Shown: in pieces, positions 41,027 to 51,400 of the stretch
Layout: each line of letters begins with the position of its first letter
How positions within the stretch are numbered: position 1 is the stretch's first letter
Assembly (NCBI GenBank): GCA_016745215.1
Contig: CP050890.1
Coordinates: 1,736,001-1,800,000 of the forward strand
Source: Thiohalocapsa sp. PB-PSB1
GTDB lineage: Bacteria > Pseudomonadota > Gammaproteobacteria > Chromatiales > Chromatiaceae
DNA: 64,000 nucleotides
Reading direction: 5' to 3'
The notes under the pieces: model-generated
Seen by the model: only the letters and a program-made list of their open reading frames with translations
Told to the model about the DNA's origin: nothing
The model's database searches: none
Position numbers and translations under genes: made by a program

Positions 41027-43426
41027 CTAGCCTCTGGTCAAATCGTTTTTCATGCCCGGCAGCGCACCGTCGGGAACGACTGGGTTGTCCCTCCCACCCC
41101 GGCGCTTCTGCTCGGCCTCCGCTGCGGCCTGTTGTTCCGCATCCTCCGACAGCTCGGCGGCGGTTTGGAACCAGCCAAGCTGCCAATCGCTGAGTGTCGG
41201 CAACGGGTCGAAGGTCGCGAACGCGAGTGACAGGGAGCCATCGCGCGCTGCCGGTTGCTTCAGCTTGTCGTGCAGCAGGGCCTTCAGCACATGGTACGGC
41301 GGCTCCGCGGAGTGGTTAATCGCCTCGTCGATGGTCTGCATGGCGTCTTCGAGCTTGCCCTGGTTCTTGAACGACAAGGCCAGATTGAACAGCGGCAGAC
41401 TGCTGTTCCATACGAGCGCTGATTGCCGGTAGAGCTTCTCCTGACGCTTGAAGTCGCGGAGCTGCCCGCAGATGATGCCCATCCTGTTCAAGATGTAGCC
41501 GTCCGGTTGCGGCTTCAGCAATTTGGCCAGCAGACTCAGTGCGCGCTCACGCTGGCCAAGCTCTGAATAGAGCAATGCGATCTCCTCGACGGTCGCCTTC
41601 TGCTGGTCCTTCGGAACGGCCTTTGTCCGCATTTTCTCCTCCAACTCCAAGATGCGGTCGCGCTTGGCGTTGGGCGACACCACATTGCTGAGTGGGTTCT
41701 CCAGCGTGTAGGTGAAGGTGGCCTCCACTTCCTCGGCCAGGCTGAGCTGAAGGTGCAGGACCTGATTGGCATCCATTCGATAGCGCAGCAGCAACTCGTC
41801 ACCCTGGTTCACCAAGGATTCGATGTCCCAACAGGGGCTCGCGAGCAGCGCGTCCTGCGAATCCCGCAGCTCCAGCCGTAACCGCAGCGGCTCGGCGAGG
41901 CTCGTCTTCGGTACGACCAACCGGCGGTTCTCGGCCCAGCCGTCGGCGCTGGGATAGGGTAGCCGGGTCTCGGCGGCAATCAGCTCCATCGAGCCGCTCT
42001 CGGTGCGCAGATGAATGCTGTCGGATGTGACGGGCTGCACGATGCCGCGCCCGTACAGAGCCAGCGACAATGCCTGCCAAGCGGCCCCGCGGGCGATGGC
42101 GGTCTGGGTGAGATCCGCGTCGTCGAGCTTCAGGAGCTTGGCGCGCGGCAGGTAGATCGCCAGCGTCTCCGGCACCTGCGGGATGAGGCTGCTGCCGCCG
42201 ACCAGCAGGCACAGATCGATGTCTTCGGGAGTGAGCTTGGCTCGGTCGAGCGCATCCGTCATTGGTGCGAAGATCGAGCAGGTAAGCCCGTAGTCGGTCT
42301 CGCGCGCATAGAGCAGGTCGGTGTCCAGGAAGGGCTCCAGCACGCGGTCGAACTGCTCCGCGCTCAGCGTCGGCGACTGCAACAGCCAGTCTGTGCCATC
42401 CGCGAGCCCGCACTTGTAAGCGCCGGGATTCTTCTTGACGAGTTGCGCGCGGGCCTCGTCGTCGTACCGGTCGAAGCGCTTCAGGCGTGCGATCTCACGG
42501 CAGAGGCCGATCTTCAACGATTCTGCCAGCCCCAGCAGCGCTGGAATGACGTATCTGGCCTTGGCCTCGTAGTCGAGCGCATGCGCATCCAGGCCGTTCT
42601 GATCCAGGAGTTGCGGGATCAGTACATCGACGGCTATGGCGCGATCGATGTCGCCGCCGCCGAGCCGGTGGTAGCGCGACACGGTCAAGGGCGCGATGGT
42701 CAGCAGGGCACTGGCGGTGCCTCGCTGCAACCGGAACAGCGCCACATCGCAGGTGCCGCCGCCGAAGTCGAAGACCAGGAGTGTGCTGGGCTCGGTGAGC
42801 TGACCGAAGGCGCTCGGACCGCTGGTGACCAGATAGTCCAGAAAGGCAGCAACCGGCTCATCGAGCAGCGCACCGCCGACGGTCAGATCGAGTCCCGCCA
42901 ACGCGGCAGCCTCAACGGTATCCTGCCGCTGCGGTGCCTGAAACGACGCGGGCGCCGTGACCACGGTCTGGCGGATCGGCGTCGGGTCATCGGCCGACGC
43001 GGCCTCGGCGAGGAAGCGCAACACGTGGCCAGCGATCTCGCGGGCGGACCGAAACCCGGCCGGCGCCTTCTGGTAGGTTCGGCGGACGCCGATGTCGTTC
43101 TTGCAGTCCCAGAAGATGTTGCGATACAGCTCCAGATCGGACTCTTTGACACGGGTGCGCAGGTCCTTCGCGCCTTCGCCGACCCACACTTGACCTTGAT
43201 GTAGGGCCACCACCGACGGCACCAGCTCGCCGGTAAAGGTCCCTTGCCGCGTTGGCTGCGGGATCTCGAGGCAACGCACTTGGGGCGCGTCCGCGTCGCC
43301 GGGGTCCCAGCGGATCTCCGCGATTGTGGAGTTGGTCGTGCCGAGGTCGATACCGAGCACGCGCAGGGGCGCCTTTGGCGTGCTTGGCGACGAGCCGGGG
43401 GGCGTCATGAGGGCGAGTCGGTCCAT
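41027..43426 (-). CDS. Hsp70/DnaK-like ATPase with TPR-like C-terminus
   Basis: About 799 residues from ATG 43426, with GGAG nine bases before it; ATG 43471 would overlap the upstream gene by 23 bases. The actin-fold ATPase has phosphate-1 VLGIDLGTTNSTIAEI, phosphate-2 VFDFGGGTCDVALFRL and adenosine motif LLVGGSSLIPQV. It has a DnaK-like core with unusual insertions. The C-terminal third is not a normal substrate-binding domain; it contains helical repeats (EEIALLYSELGQRERALSLL, PLFNLALSFKNQGKLEDAMQ) that look like TPRs. Housekeeping DnaK partners are absent. Its place in a helicase/methyltransferase operon points to a defence or assembly role. Confidence 0.88.
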   Translation of the reverse strand: MDRLALMTPPGSSPSTPKAPLRVLGIDLGTTNSTIAEIRWDPGDADAPQVRCLEIPQPTRQGTFTGELVPSVVALHQGQVWVGEGAKDLRTRVKESDLELYRNIFWDCKNDIGVRRTYQKAPAGFRSAREIAGHVLRFLAEAASADDPTPIRQTVVTAPASFQAPQRQDTVEAAALAGLDLTVGGALLDEPVAAFLDYLVTSGPSAFGQLTEPSTLLVFDFGGGTCDVALFRLQRGTASALLTIAPLTVSRYHRLGGGDIDRAIAVDVLIPQLLDQNGLDAHALDYEAKARYVIPALLGLAESLKIGLCREIARLKRFDRYDDEARAQLVKKNPGAYKCGLADGTDWLLQSPTLSAEQFDRVLEPFLDTDLLYARETDYGLTCSIFAPMTDALDRAKLTPEDIDLCLLVGGSSLIPQVPETLAIYLPRAKLLKLDDADLTQTAIARGAAWQALSLALYGRGIVQPVTSDSIHLRTESGSMELIAAETRLPYPSADGWAENRRLVVPKTSLAEPLRLRLELRDSQDALLASPCWDIESLVNQGDELLLRYRMDANQVLHLQLSLAEEVEATFTYTLENPLSNVVSPNAKRDRILELEEKMRTKAVPKDQQKATVEEIALLYSELGQRERALSLLAKLLKPQPDGYILNRMGIICGQLRDFKRQEKLYRQSALVWNSSLPLFNLALSFKNQGKLEDAMQTIDEAINHSAEPPYHVLKALLHDKLKQPAARDGSLSLAFATFDPLPTLSDWQLGWFQTAAELSEDAEQQAAAEAEQKRRGGRDNPVVPDGALPGMKNDLTRG

Positions 43427-43448
43427 ACAACCTGTCTCCACGGCGGAT

Positions 43449-44129
43449 TCAGTGCTGGTTGGGTTCGGCATCTCGGTCCTGGCGCAGGTAGATGCGCAGC
43501 GCCGAGCGGTCGATGCCGAACGTATCGAGCAGGGCCTTGATCTGGTCGCGAAGGCCGTTCGCGGACATGTGGGCCTCAGCGTAGACGCCGGATGGCAGCG
43601 CGACAGGCATCCGTACCGCCTGGGGGTCGCGCGTCATGTAAGGCCGGCCACGGCTGCTGGTGAATCTTGGCTCGTCAGGCAGGGCCGCGAAGCGTTCCGG
43701 GTGCTCGGCGGCGAGTTGGAAGCAGACCAGCTCGAACAGCCGCCGCCAGGACTTGATGCCGGACTTGGCGTTGTCGCCGAGCTGGAAACCATAGGGGCGT
43801 TTGAAGGTGAAGTCTTGGTCGATGCCATTGGGCTCGCGCTGGTCGAGATCCCGCACCACGCGGTCGCGGGCCAGTGGGCTCTCGCTACCGCCGTTCTCGG
43901 CATCGTCCAGCTTAATGGCGGTGAATTCCTGCACCAGCGCCGACAATTCACTGGCCAGGGTGTCGAACTCCGCCATCTTGGTGTTGTAGCGGCGCTTGAA
44001 CTCGACGCCGGCGTCCAGCGCATCGCCGTCGTTGTGGTCGATGCTGAGCCAGATGTCATCCGACAGGGCCAGCAGGTCCTCGCGGGTTTGTTCCAGTTGT
44101 TCCAGGATGCTGCGGATGCGGTTCGTCAT
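43449..44129 (-). CDS. Unrecognised 226-residue protein of the island operon
   Basis: ATG 44129 with AGGTGACAG upstream. Residues 1-75 are helical and probably coiled coil (IRSILEQLEQTREDLLALSD, KRRYNTKMAEFDTLASELSA). A charged middle follows, then a region with GIKSWRRLFELVCFQLAAEH and SRGRPYMTRDPQAVRMPVAL. The end (NGLRDQIKALLDTFGIDRSA) is again helical. No signal peptide, membrane segment or known catalytic motif was found. Its position next to the Hsp70-like gene suggests a partner or adaptor. Confidence 0.75.
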   Translation of the reverse strand: MTNRIRSILEQLEQTREDLLALSDDIWLSIDHNDGDALDAGVEFKRRYNTKMAEFDTLASELSALVQEFTAIKLDDAENGGSESPLARDRVVRDLDQREPNGIDQDFTFKRPYGFQLGDNAKSGIKSWRRLFELVCFQLAAEHPERFAALPDEPRFTSSRGRPYMTRDPQAVRMPVALPSGVYAEAHMSANGLRDQIKALLDTFGIDRSALRIYLRQDRDAEPNQH

Positions 44130-44228
44130 CTGTCACCTTGACCTGCGCTGTTGTAGAACCTAGAGTGGTGAGCGCCGGGGACGAAATTCGGCTGCATGCC
44201 GTGTGACTCGCGGGCCTGCCCGCGGGTC

Positions 44229-45074
44229 CTATACCCCCGGCCCCTCTTCCTCTCCGAAAGCCGCCATGTTGAGCGGCTTTTGTTTTGTGTAGAACACGCC
44301 TCGGCGGCCCTGCTCCAGCCGGTCGAGATCGTGGATCTCGCCGACCTGCGGCCAGATCAGGTTCAGGAAGCGATCCTCCCGGCGCTCATAGAAGCGCTGC
44401 AACGCCCATAGGTAGTAATCCACGGCCTGCAAACCGGGGCAATGCTGGGGCGTGCTCGAAATCACCTCCTGCTCCGCCGGGTGCTGGAAGCCGAAGCCGC
44501 GCGCGAACTCCTCGCCGGCCTGCTCCAGGGCGCGGCGGAAAGCGTCGTTACGTGGCTTGGTGCCGCGTCGGGCGAAGCAGATGTGCACCTGGTCGGCCAT
44601 GTGGTGCAACTTGCCGAACAGCTCGCGGACCAGGAGGTCGTACTGCTCGTTCTGACGGTAGCGATAGCTCGGTTCGCGGGCGTTCTGCTGCTGGACGTAG
44701 CTCGCGAGGTGCAGCTTGTCCCGCACCACCGCGTAGAAGCGCAGCCGCGCGCTGCACAGCAGGCGGTAGACCTCCCGGCGGACCTCCGCGACATCGTCCT
44801 TGGCGTGGAAGGCCAGCGCGGTCTTGCCTTGCTCCGGTTGCATGGACGGGACGCCCTTGAAATAGGGATCAGCCAACAGCTCGGCACGCAGCCGGCGCAG
44901 TTCCGCGTCCAGGCCTGCCGGGTCTTCGATCTCCAGCTTGCCTAGGATGAAGTAGCGCGAACAGCCCTGGTCGCCGACGATGACCCGTCCCTTGCTGTTG
45001 AACAGCGTCGGGTCACCGGCCTCGTCGACGAAGTAGTGGAGCGGACCGGCAGCGTCCTGTTCCGTCGTAGTCAC
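44229..45074 (-). CDS. DUF3800 protein
   Basis: 281 residues from GTG 45074. Family features are the N-terminal HYFVDEAGDPTLF (conserved acidic DEAGD), YFILGKLEIED, a central RFYAVVRDKLHL and the late PGLQAVDYYLWALQRFYER. DUF3800 has a predicted RNase-H-like fold with acidic residues and is often found in mobile and defence loci, though its activity is unproven. It starts nine bases after the methyltransferase stop. Downstream, a 7-bp-arm hairpin (44209-44224) lies in the 99-base gap before the 226-residue gene and could reduce read-through between two sub-operons. Confidence 0.85.
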   Translation of the reverse strand: MTTTEQDAAGPLHYFVDEAGDPTLFNSKGRVIVGDQGCSRYFILGKLEIEDPAGLDAELRRLRAELLADPYFKGVPSMQPEQGKTALAFHAKDDVAEVRREVYRLLCSARLRFYAVVRDKLHLASYVQQQNAREPSYRYRQNEQYDLLVRELFGKLHHMADQVHICFARRGTKPRNDAFRRALEQAGEEFARGFGFQHPAEQEVISSTPQHCPGLQAVDYYLWALQRFYERREDRFLNLIWPQVGEIHDLDRLEQGRRGVFYTKQKPLNMAAFGEEEGPGV

Positions 45075-45083
45075 TGCCTGAGG

Positions 45084-48000
45084 TCAGCCCGCGTCGGCGT
45101 CAGCCTTGCCCGTTGCGAAGGCGCCGGGCCAGCCGCCATGCTCCTCAATGACCTCGTCGATCTCGCCCATGATGCGGATGGTTTCGCTGATGGCGACGAT
45201 GATCTTTTGGTAGTGGGTGATGTCTTGGTCCGACAAGGTACGACCCTTTCGGTCCTTGAGCCACTTGTGGCAGACCTGATAGCCTCCGATGTGGAAATCC
45301 CAAACTTCCTTAGGCACGCCGACAAAGCCAATGGCCCCCGCATCGGCAGCACGATATCCTTCTCGGGCACTGGTCCTGCCCGCGTCGAGCCAGACAGTTC
45401 CATCCGACCAGCCCACGCGGCCTACTTCCGGGTGCTTTGGACCGGCGTAGGTGGTAATGAACTCCTCAAGAATTGCCGATTCCATCAGGTGCAAGCTGAC
45501 CAGGTCTCTGCCTAGGCCGCAAAGTCGTTGTGCAAGTTCGGGGGAACAGGTGGTCGGAATTTTCGGAAACTCTATACGCAGCGCGCCCGCGTAGCGACTT
45601 CTGTACGCGGGAGAGTGCAATACGGCGTAAATGTAGCTGATGACGCCGTCCGGCGAGCGCTTCTGCAGCGAATTTCCTAGCAACTCAGAACGAATATTGG
45701 ACGCATCCGCTTCCAATCCAATTTTGCCCGATGTCTCTTGAAGACGCTCAGGAAAGCTGTACGAGCCCCTTGTGCTCTCAGCAGTTTTCATCTCCGATAA
45801 ACCGCGAGCGATGAAAGCTGCGGTGAAGTCGTGGTTCATCGACTGACGAGCGGTTAGCAGCGAGAGCCCGTCGGGCAGGACGTGCTTCATCACTGGCCAG
45901 CGAGCATCGCCTCTCTCGATCGCCTCACGGTGGTACCAGATATATCGAACGTCAAAAGGTCGGTACATGATCGGATAGATGCAATCCGCTACACCTTCCC
46001 TTGCCACTAAGTCTCGCATTTTCGAAAGTGTCCATTGCGAATTATCTTTGACCTTCAACACCTCCCTAAGGCGCTCAACTTCATTGCAACAAGCCAAGCC
46101 GAGCATACGCGAATGAAGCGCCTCTTTCGTCTCATCTATCAAGAAGTGGTCTCGCCGCGATTTCACACCCATGCCGCTTATGCGAAAGAGTTTATCGATG
46201 CTGACCCAAGAAACCTGCTCGCCCTGCGTGTCCAGCTCCTTCGAAGCGAAAAACCAATATGGCTCGGAAATGGTCAATGGGAGCGCACCAGCGTAAGCGA
46301 CCGATTCCCGCAGCACCTTGTATTTCTCCTGGCGAGTACCCCAGACATCCCTGCGCAGGAGTTGGGCGGAATTGCGCTCTCGCTTTACCCACCGCAAAAA
46401 GGCCGATATGGATACTCCTTGCTGAATGTCGAAAACATTTTCATTTGCCATATCTGGCGGTGGACGCTCTCCCACGTTCGTGTCTCCGTGCAGGTCGACC
46501 ACCAATATTCGCAAGCAGTCATGAGCCAAAATCGAGCGCATACCCCTGTGGATAAGACCCTCAAGATAGGAACGGTTTGTGATCATCCCGATTAGGGACG
46601 CGGTGCAGGCAGAAGCTTCAAACGCGAATGCAAGAAACTTCACATAGTCATCCGACAGTGGCTGCACGTTCGTCTCACCATAGACGAGACGTTTGTATTC
46701 GGATACTAGTTTCTCCGCTTCGACGGATCGATTGGAAGAATTCTTGGCGTACGGCGGGTTCCCAACAATAATGGTAAATCGCTTGTTCCGTTTGATCTCG
46801 TTTACAGCCTGCGCTTCGTGTGCCAGCGCCGGAATCAGTTCCTTGAACTGCATCTGCTTCGCGCCATCCGTCGCCGGCTCCAGCGCATTCGTCAAGTACA
46901 CTCTCGCACGTTCATCACTCTGGAAGAGGTAGCCGGTCTGGTGCAGTCTAAGACCGATCTTGAGATGCGCTATGGCGTAGGGCGCCATCAGCAACTCATA
47001 GCCGTGGAGCCGGGGTAGCAAATGCTCCGATACATACTCGTTCCAAAGCTCTGTGATGTGGTCTTGGGAGTAACGCTGAGCCTGCCACTTCGCCGTCATC
47101 GTGCGATGGATCAGCTCGATGACCTCGACGAGGAAGGTGCCAGTCCCGGTGGCGGGATCGAGGATCTGCACAAAAGGCTGATCCGGTGAGACGCCGTCCG
47201 GGATACTCAGGTCCGCATGGCGTTCGGCCATTCCGCCCCAAGTAACAGTATCGGCGAGGCCATCTTCCAGTCCAAATTCAGTACGCAGCAGTTCATCGGC
47301 TGAACGGATGATATAGGACACAACCGGACGCGGAGTGTAGAACACGCCTCGCCGCATGCGCCGTTCGGCATCGTACTCCGTCAGAAAATGTTCGTAGAAG
47401 TGGATGACAGGGTCTTCCTGCGGGTTCTTGTCGTCAAAGTCCCGGAGGACGGCCTCCATGTCGGCATCGCGCAGAAGCTGGACGATCTCGTTGATGCCCA
47501 GCTCATCGAAGTCGATACCTGTGGCGCTCTGATCGGAGCGACGCCGGCCGCCGAGGCGCAAGAAGCTCTCCAGCATCTCCTTGAGGAAGGGGTTGGTAAC
47601 CGGTACCAGATCGGCCATGTTGTCGGCGGTGAGGCCGGCCGGCCTGGAGACGCGTGCCGACAGCAGACCATATGCAATCGTCTGTGCGTACATGTCGGCG
47701 AAGCCGTCGTCGTCCAGGTCGTGGATCAGGGCCTTCTTGAAACCGTCCATTAGCGTGCGGAGCGGACCGTTTTCGTCCGTGTACGCATCTGCCTCGTATG
47801 CCAACGCTTCCCGCATCTTGTTGTAAGTTGCGCGGGCTAGAACAGCGAGCGCTTCGGCAAGCTGCTTTGAGGTGGTGATGACCTGGCGGTGGCGAAGCGT
47901 AAAAGCCGAGGCCCAGTTGCTGCGCCAGTTCTCGATTTCGGCGACATCTTTGGGTTCGGGCCAACGCAGCTTCGTCGTCAACTGCGCGGCGACGTGATCC

Positions 48001-48485
48001 AGTTTCAGTCCGGTGTCGTTACCGTCCCAACCGAGCACCTTCAGCGTCGGCAGGTCGCCCCAGTCGTCATCCTGAACGAAATGGGCAAAGGAGATGCGCC
48101 GCTCCTCCTCGTCACCGTAGTTGGAAATGAACAGCAGGTCCGCCATCTGCCAGGCCGCGCGCTCGTCGCTGTTGCCGGCGGCCTGTTTCTTCAGCACCAC
48201 GCGACTCAGGATGCGCCGCAGCGCCACCACCGGTAGGCGCTTGGGCTCGAACTTGACGAAGAAGATGCCCCAAGGCTGTTCCGGTACCAGCGGGCGCAGC
48301 CGTTTGATCTCCTGGATCTTCGCCGCGTTCTTGGCGTCGATGCCCAGCTCCTCGGGCGTGTATTCGAAGGTCAGGTCCTCGAAGTCCTCGCCCTCGATGG
48401 GCCAGTCCATCTCGTCGCGCAGATAGGCGACCAGTTGGTCGAAGTGTTTGATGCGGGCCAGTTCGCGGCGGTGGTTCGTGGGCAT
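45084..48485 (-). CDS. Type-ISP-like N6-adenine DNA methyltransferase with target recognition domain
   Basis: 1133 residues. An N-terminal domain of about 110 residues (YTPEELGIDAKNAAKIQEIK, GIFFVKFEPKRLPVVALRRI) is followed by a helical region. The methyltransferase follows, with YTPRPVVSYII, SAM-binding DPATGTGTFLVEVI near residue 440 and catalytic IVGNPPY near 573. The C-terminal part matches type ISP specificity domains (YRPFDVRYIWYH, YIYAVLHSPAYRSRYAGALR, GYQVCHKWLKDRKGRTLSDQ). In type ISP enzymes (LlaGI, LlaBIII) nuclease, helicase and methyltransferase are one chain; here helicase/nuclease and methyltransferase are separate, six bases apart. It should mark self DNA on one strand of its site. 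Confidence 0.88.
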   Translation of the reverse strand: MPTNHRRELARIKHFDQLVAYLRDEMDWPIEGEDFEDLTFEYTPEELGIDAKNAAKIQEIKRLRPLVPEQPWGIFFVKFEPKRLPVVALRRILSRVVLKKQAAGNSDERAAWQMADLLFISNYGDEEERRISFAHFVQDDDWGDLPTLKVLGWDGNDTGLKLDHVAAQLTTKLRWPEPKDVAEIENWRSNWASAFTLRHRQVITTSKQLAEALAVLARATYNKMREALAYEADAYTDENGPLRTLMDGFKKALIHDLDDDGFADMYAQTIAYGLLSARVSRPAGLTADNMADLVPVTNPFLKEMLESFLRLGGRRRSDQSATGIDFDELGINEIVQLLRDADMEAVLRDFDDKNPQEDPVIHFYEHFLTEYDAERRMRRGVFYTPRPVVSYIIRSADELLRTEFGLEDGLADTVTWGGMAERHADLSIPDGVSPDQPFVQILDPATGTGTFLVEVIELIHRTMTAKWQAQRYSQDHITELWNEYVSEHLLPRLHGYELLMAPYAIAHLKIGLRLHQTGYLFQSDERARVYLTNALEPATDGAKQMQFKELIPALAHEAQAVNEIKRNKRFTIIVGNPPYAKNSSNRSVEAEKLVSEYKRLVYGETNVQPLSDDYVKFLAFAFEASACTASLIGMITNRSYLEGLIHRGMRSILAHDCLRILVVDLHGDTNVGERPPPDMANENVFDIQQGVSISAFLRWVKRERNSAQLLRRDVWGTRQEKYKVLRESVAYAGALPLTISEPYWFFASKELDTQGEQVSWVSIDKLFRISGMGVKSRRDHFLIDETKEALHSRMLGLACCNEVERLREVLKVKDNSQWTLSKMRDLVAREGVADCIYPIMYRPFDVRYIWYHREAIERGDARWPVMKHVLPDGLSLLTARQSMNHDFTAAFIARGLSEMKTAESTRGSYSFPERLQETSGKIGLEADASNIRSELLGNSLQKRSPDGVISYIYAVLHSPAYRSRYAGALRIEFPKIPTTCSPELAQRLCGLGRDLVSLHLMESAILEEFITTYAGPKHPEVGRVGWSDGTVWLDAGRTSAREGYRAADAGAIGFVGVPKEVWDFHIGGYQVCHKWLKDRKGRTLSDQDITHYQKIIVAISETIRIMGEIDEVIEEHGGWPGAFATGKADADAG

Positions 48486-48491
48486 GGGGCG

Positions 48492-51400
48492 TTATCCCTC
48501 GTTCAGTTCCATCCAGCACTTCAGCGACGGCTTGACGCCGATCGGGGCGTCGATCCGTTTGAGGTAGCTGTTCTTGATGTGCTTCTCGATCTTCTTGCGG
48601 ACCTCGACCAGGGTCTTCTCCGCGGTGGTGCACTTCCGCGGGGTGTTGGGCTTGGAGCGGATGCTGGCGACGATCTCGCCGGGGTCTTCGAGCACGGTAT
48701 CGAGGTCCAGGTCGTACAGATACCAGCGGGCGGTGCCGGCGGCCTCGGTGAACTCGCCGGCCTCTTTGTCCAACGCGGGGAGGCCGTAGCAGAAGAAGAC
48801 GCCGCGCGCCCCTTTGGCGAGTCGCTTGCGACCGCTGAAGACGGCGCCCGGCAGTTGTGACAGGTGGGCCTCCAGGTTTGGGTCGTCCCGAATCAGGGCT
48901 TGGTATTCGAGATGCATGTCCTCGACGGCGGTGCGCGTGCCCTCGTAGGCGTGGTTGAACTCCTTCAGGGCCTCGTAGTCGTCGTCCGGCGTCAGCAGCT
49001 TCTTGCCCTCGATGCCGAGGGTCTTGGAGATCAGCAGGGTCTTCTGCGTGACCTTGGTGTAGAGGGTCAAGATGGCGTTCAGCTCGTCGGGAGGCAGGAA
49101 GTTCCAGAAGCTGACCTTGCCACGCGACGGGGCAATCTCCGGGTGGTCGACCAGCAGGCGCTCTTCGACCTCCGGATTCATCCGCCGGTCGACGCGACCG
49201 ATGCGTTGCATCAGGCGCACGGGGTTCCAGTGGATGTCGTAGTTGACCATGCGCGCGGCGTCTTGAAGGTTAAGGCCCTCGGACAGGACATCGGTGGAGA
49301 TCAGGACGCGGATCTCGGCGCGGCCTTTCTCGGCCAGTTCGCCGGAGGATAGGCCGTTGTAATAGGGCGAGAAGCGCTGGATCACGTCGGCGCGACTGGC
49401 CTTGGTCGCGCTGTCCACCTGGGAGACGCCGTCGATGTCGGCGCGGTCGAGCTGGCCCTTCAGATAGCGGGCGGTATCAGCGAATTCGGTGAAGATCAGA
49501 ACCTTCTGCCCGGCCACGTCCTTGACCTTCAGCAGCCGGATCAGCTTCTTCAGCTTATCGTCGTGCTTGGGTTCGAACTTGCGTGCCTCGCCGATGAACT
49601 GGACGATCTGGTCGAGATCCAGGAAGGTCTCCTGCATCATCTCCGGGACGTCGAACTCGTCTCGGTCGAGACGCTCAACGGCATCGAGCATTTCTTGAGG
49701 GACGATGTCTTCGTCGTCGGTCTCGTCGCCGTCGTCGCCCCAGAGGTCGAGCTGGCGTTGCACCGCATAGCCGAGAACCTCGTGGTTCTGCAACTTCCAG
49801 CGTTTCAGGCGCCTCTTCTCCGCATCGGTTTCGCTGTGGACTTCCAGGAAGGCGAGCAGCTTTTTCAGCAGGCGATCACAGGACAGCTCGAAGGCGGCGA
49901 CCGAGCTTTCGAAACGTTTCAGGAAGTTGGTGCGGATCAGCCCGACGACCTGTTTCTGGCGGTTCTGCTCGAAAGGATCGATGCTAGCGTCCGAACCCTT
50001 GTACCAGGCCAGCGGGTAGTACATGGGCAGCGTAAACAGGGGGTTCTTGCGCTGGAACGCCTTCTCGAACATGTCCAGCAGGTGTCCGTAGGTCTTGCGG
50101 ATGGAGTATTCCGCCACCTGTGGGGCGCGACGCTCCGGGAACATGGCGGCCTTGCCGGTTTCGCGGATTTGGCTTTCGCGGGCGTAGGCGCGGCTGCGCT
50201 GAACGACCAGGCTGGTAAAGATCGAGTCGCCGGTGAGCAGTTCCTGGGCTTCGCCCATGACCTCCGCGATGTCGGGCACATCATGGCCGACGCTTTGCCG
50301 CAGCGCCTTCTCCATGTTGTTGAAATGGCTGCGCAGGTTATTGACGCCGAGTGTTCGCGCAAAGTAGGCGTCGTCGCCGCGTGTGAACAGCTCGATCATG
50401 TGGCGCAGATCGCTGAGGCGGTTGTTGATCGGCGTCGCCGTGAGCATGAACAGGGTCTTCGGGCGCACCGCATCGTCGAGCAGTTCGAACAGCCGGTAGT
50501 AGCGCGACGGTGCCTTGCCTTCGGCCTCGTCGCCCTCGCGGCCGGGGTTGCGGAAGTGGTGGGCCTCGTCGACGATGACCGCATCGGCCAGCTCGGCGAT
50601 GCGCTGGAAGCGTTCCGGGAAGTCGCCCTTGCGGTTCAAGTCGGTATGACTGAACACGGCCAGGTTGCTAAAGTCGGCGTTGCCGCCGAAACCGCCGATG
50701 TGGGGCAGCCACGCGCGCAGATGTGGTCCCCAAACCCCCTCTTTCGCGGCCTTGGGCGCAAACAGCACGACCCGCTTGCCCTCGTGCAGCACTAGCCGCT
50801 CGATCAGCATCAGGCCGACGAAGGTCTTGCCGAGACCCACGCCATCGCAGAGGAAGGCGCCGCCGTGCTGGCGCGCGATCTTCATCAACGCCCAGTAGGC
50901 TTCTTGCTGATAGCGGTCGAGCCGCGGAAACATCTTCGAGTGGCTCTCGTCCCACTCGGTGGCGGTCAGCTCGTGGCCGCGGAAGAACTCGAACAGTGCC
51001 CTGGTGTAGATATCGAAGGGCGTGTACAGGTGGATGTGCCGCGAGACGGTCTCGATGATGGTATCGGTGACGTCGGTGGCGTCTTCCCAGTGCTCCTCGA
51101 ACCACTCCTGAAGCTGCGCCACCTCGCGCGCACTCTGGACTTGAATGTTTAGCTCGACGTTTTTGGTGAGACCGGGCGCCGTGAAGTTGCTGGAGCCGAC
51201 GAGGGCCTGGGAGCCGACCACCTCCAACTTGGCGTGCGTGATGTACGCCTTGGCATGGAACTTGTCGCGGTCGTAGACCCGGCACTCGATCTGGCGGGCG
51301 CGCAGGGCCTCCAGGATCGCGGAGACGCCGTGCAGGAACGGGTTCTGCTGTTTGTCCGCCTCAAGACTGTCGTCGAGTCGCTCGACGGCCCGTGAGCGCA

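Noticed and set aside
42011..43204. 397-residue plus-strand frame
   Set aside because: Antisense of the Hsp70-like gene.
49563..50795. 410-residue plus-strand frame
   Set aside because: Antisense of the PLD-SNF2 helicase.
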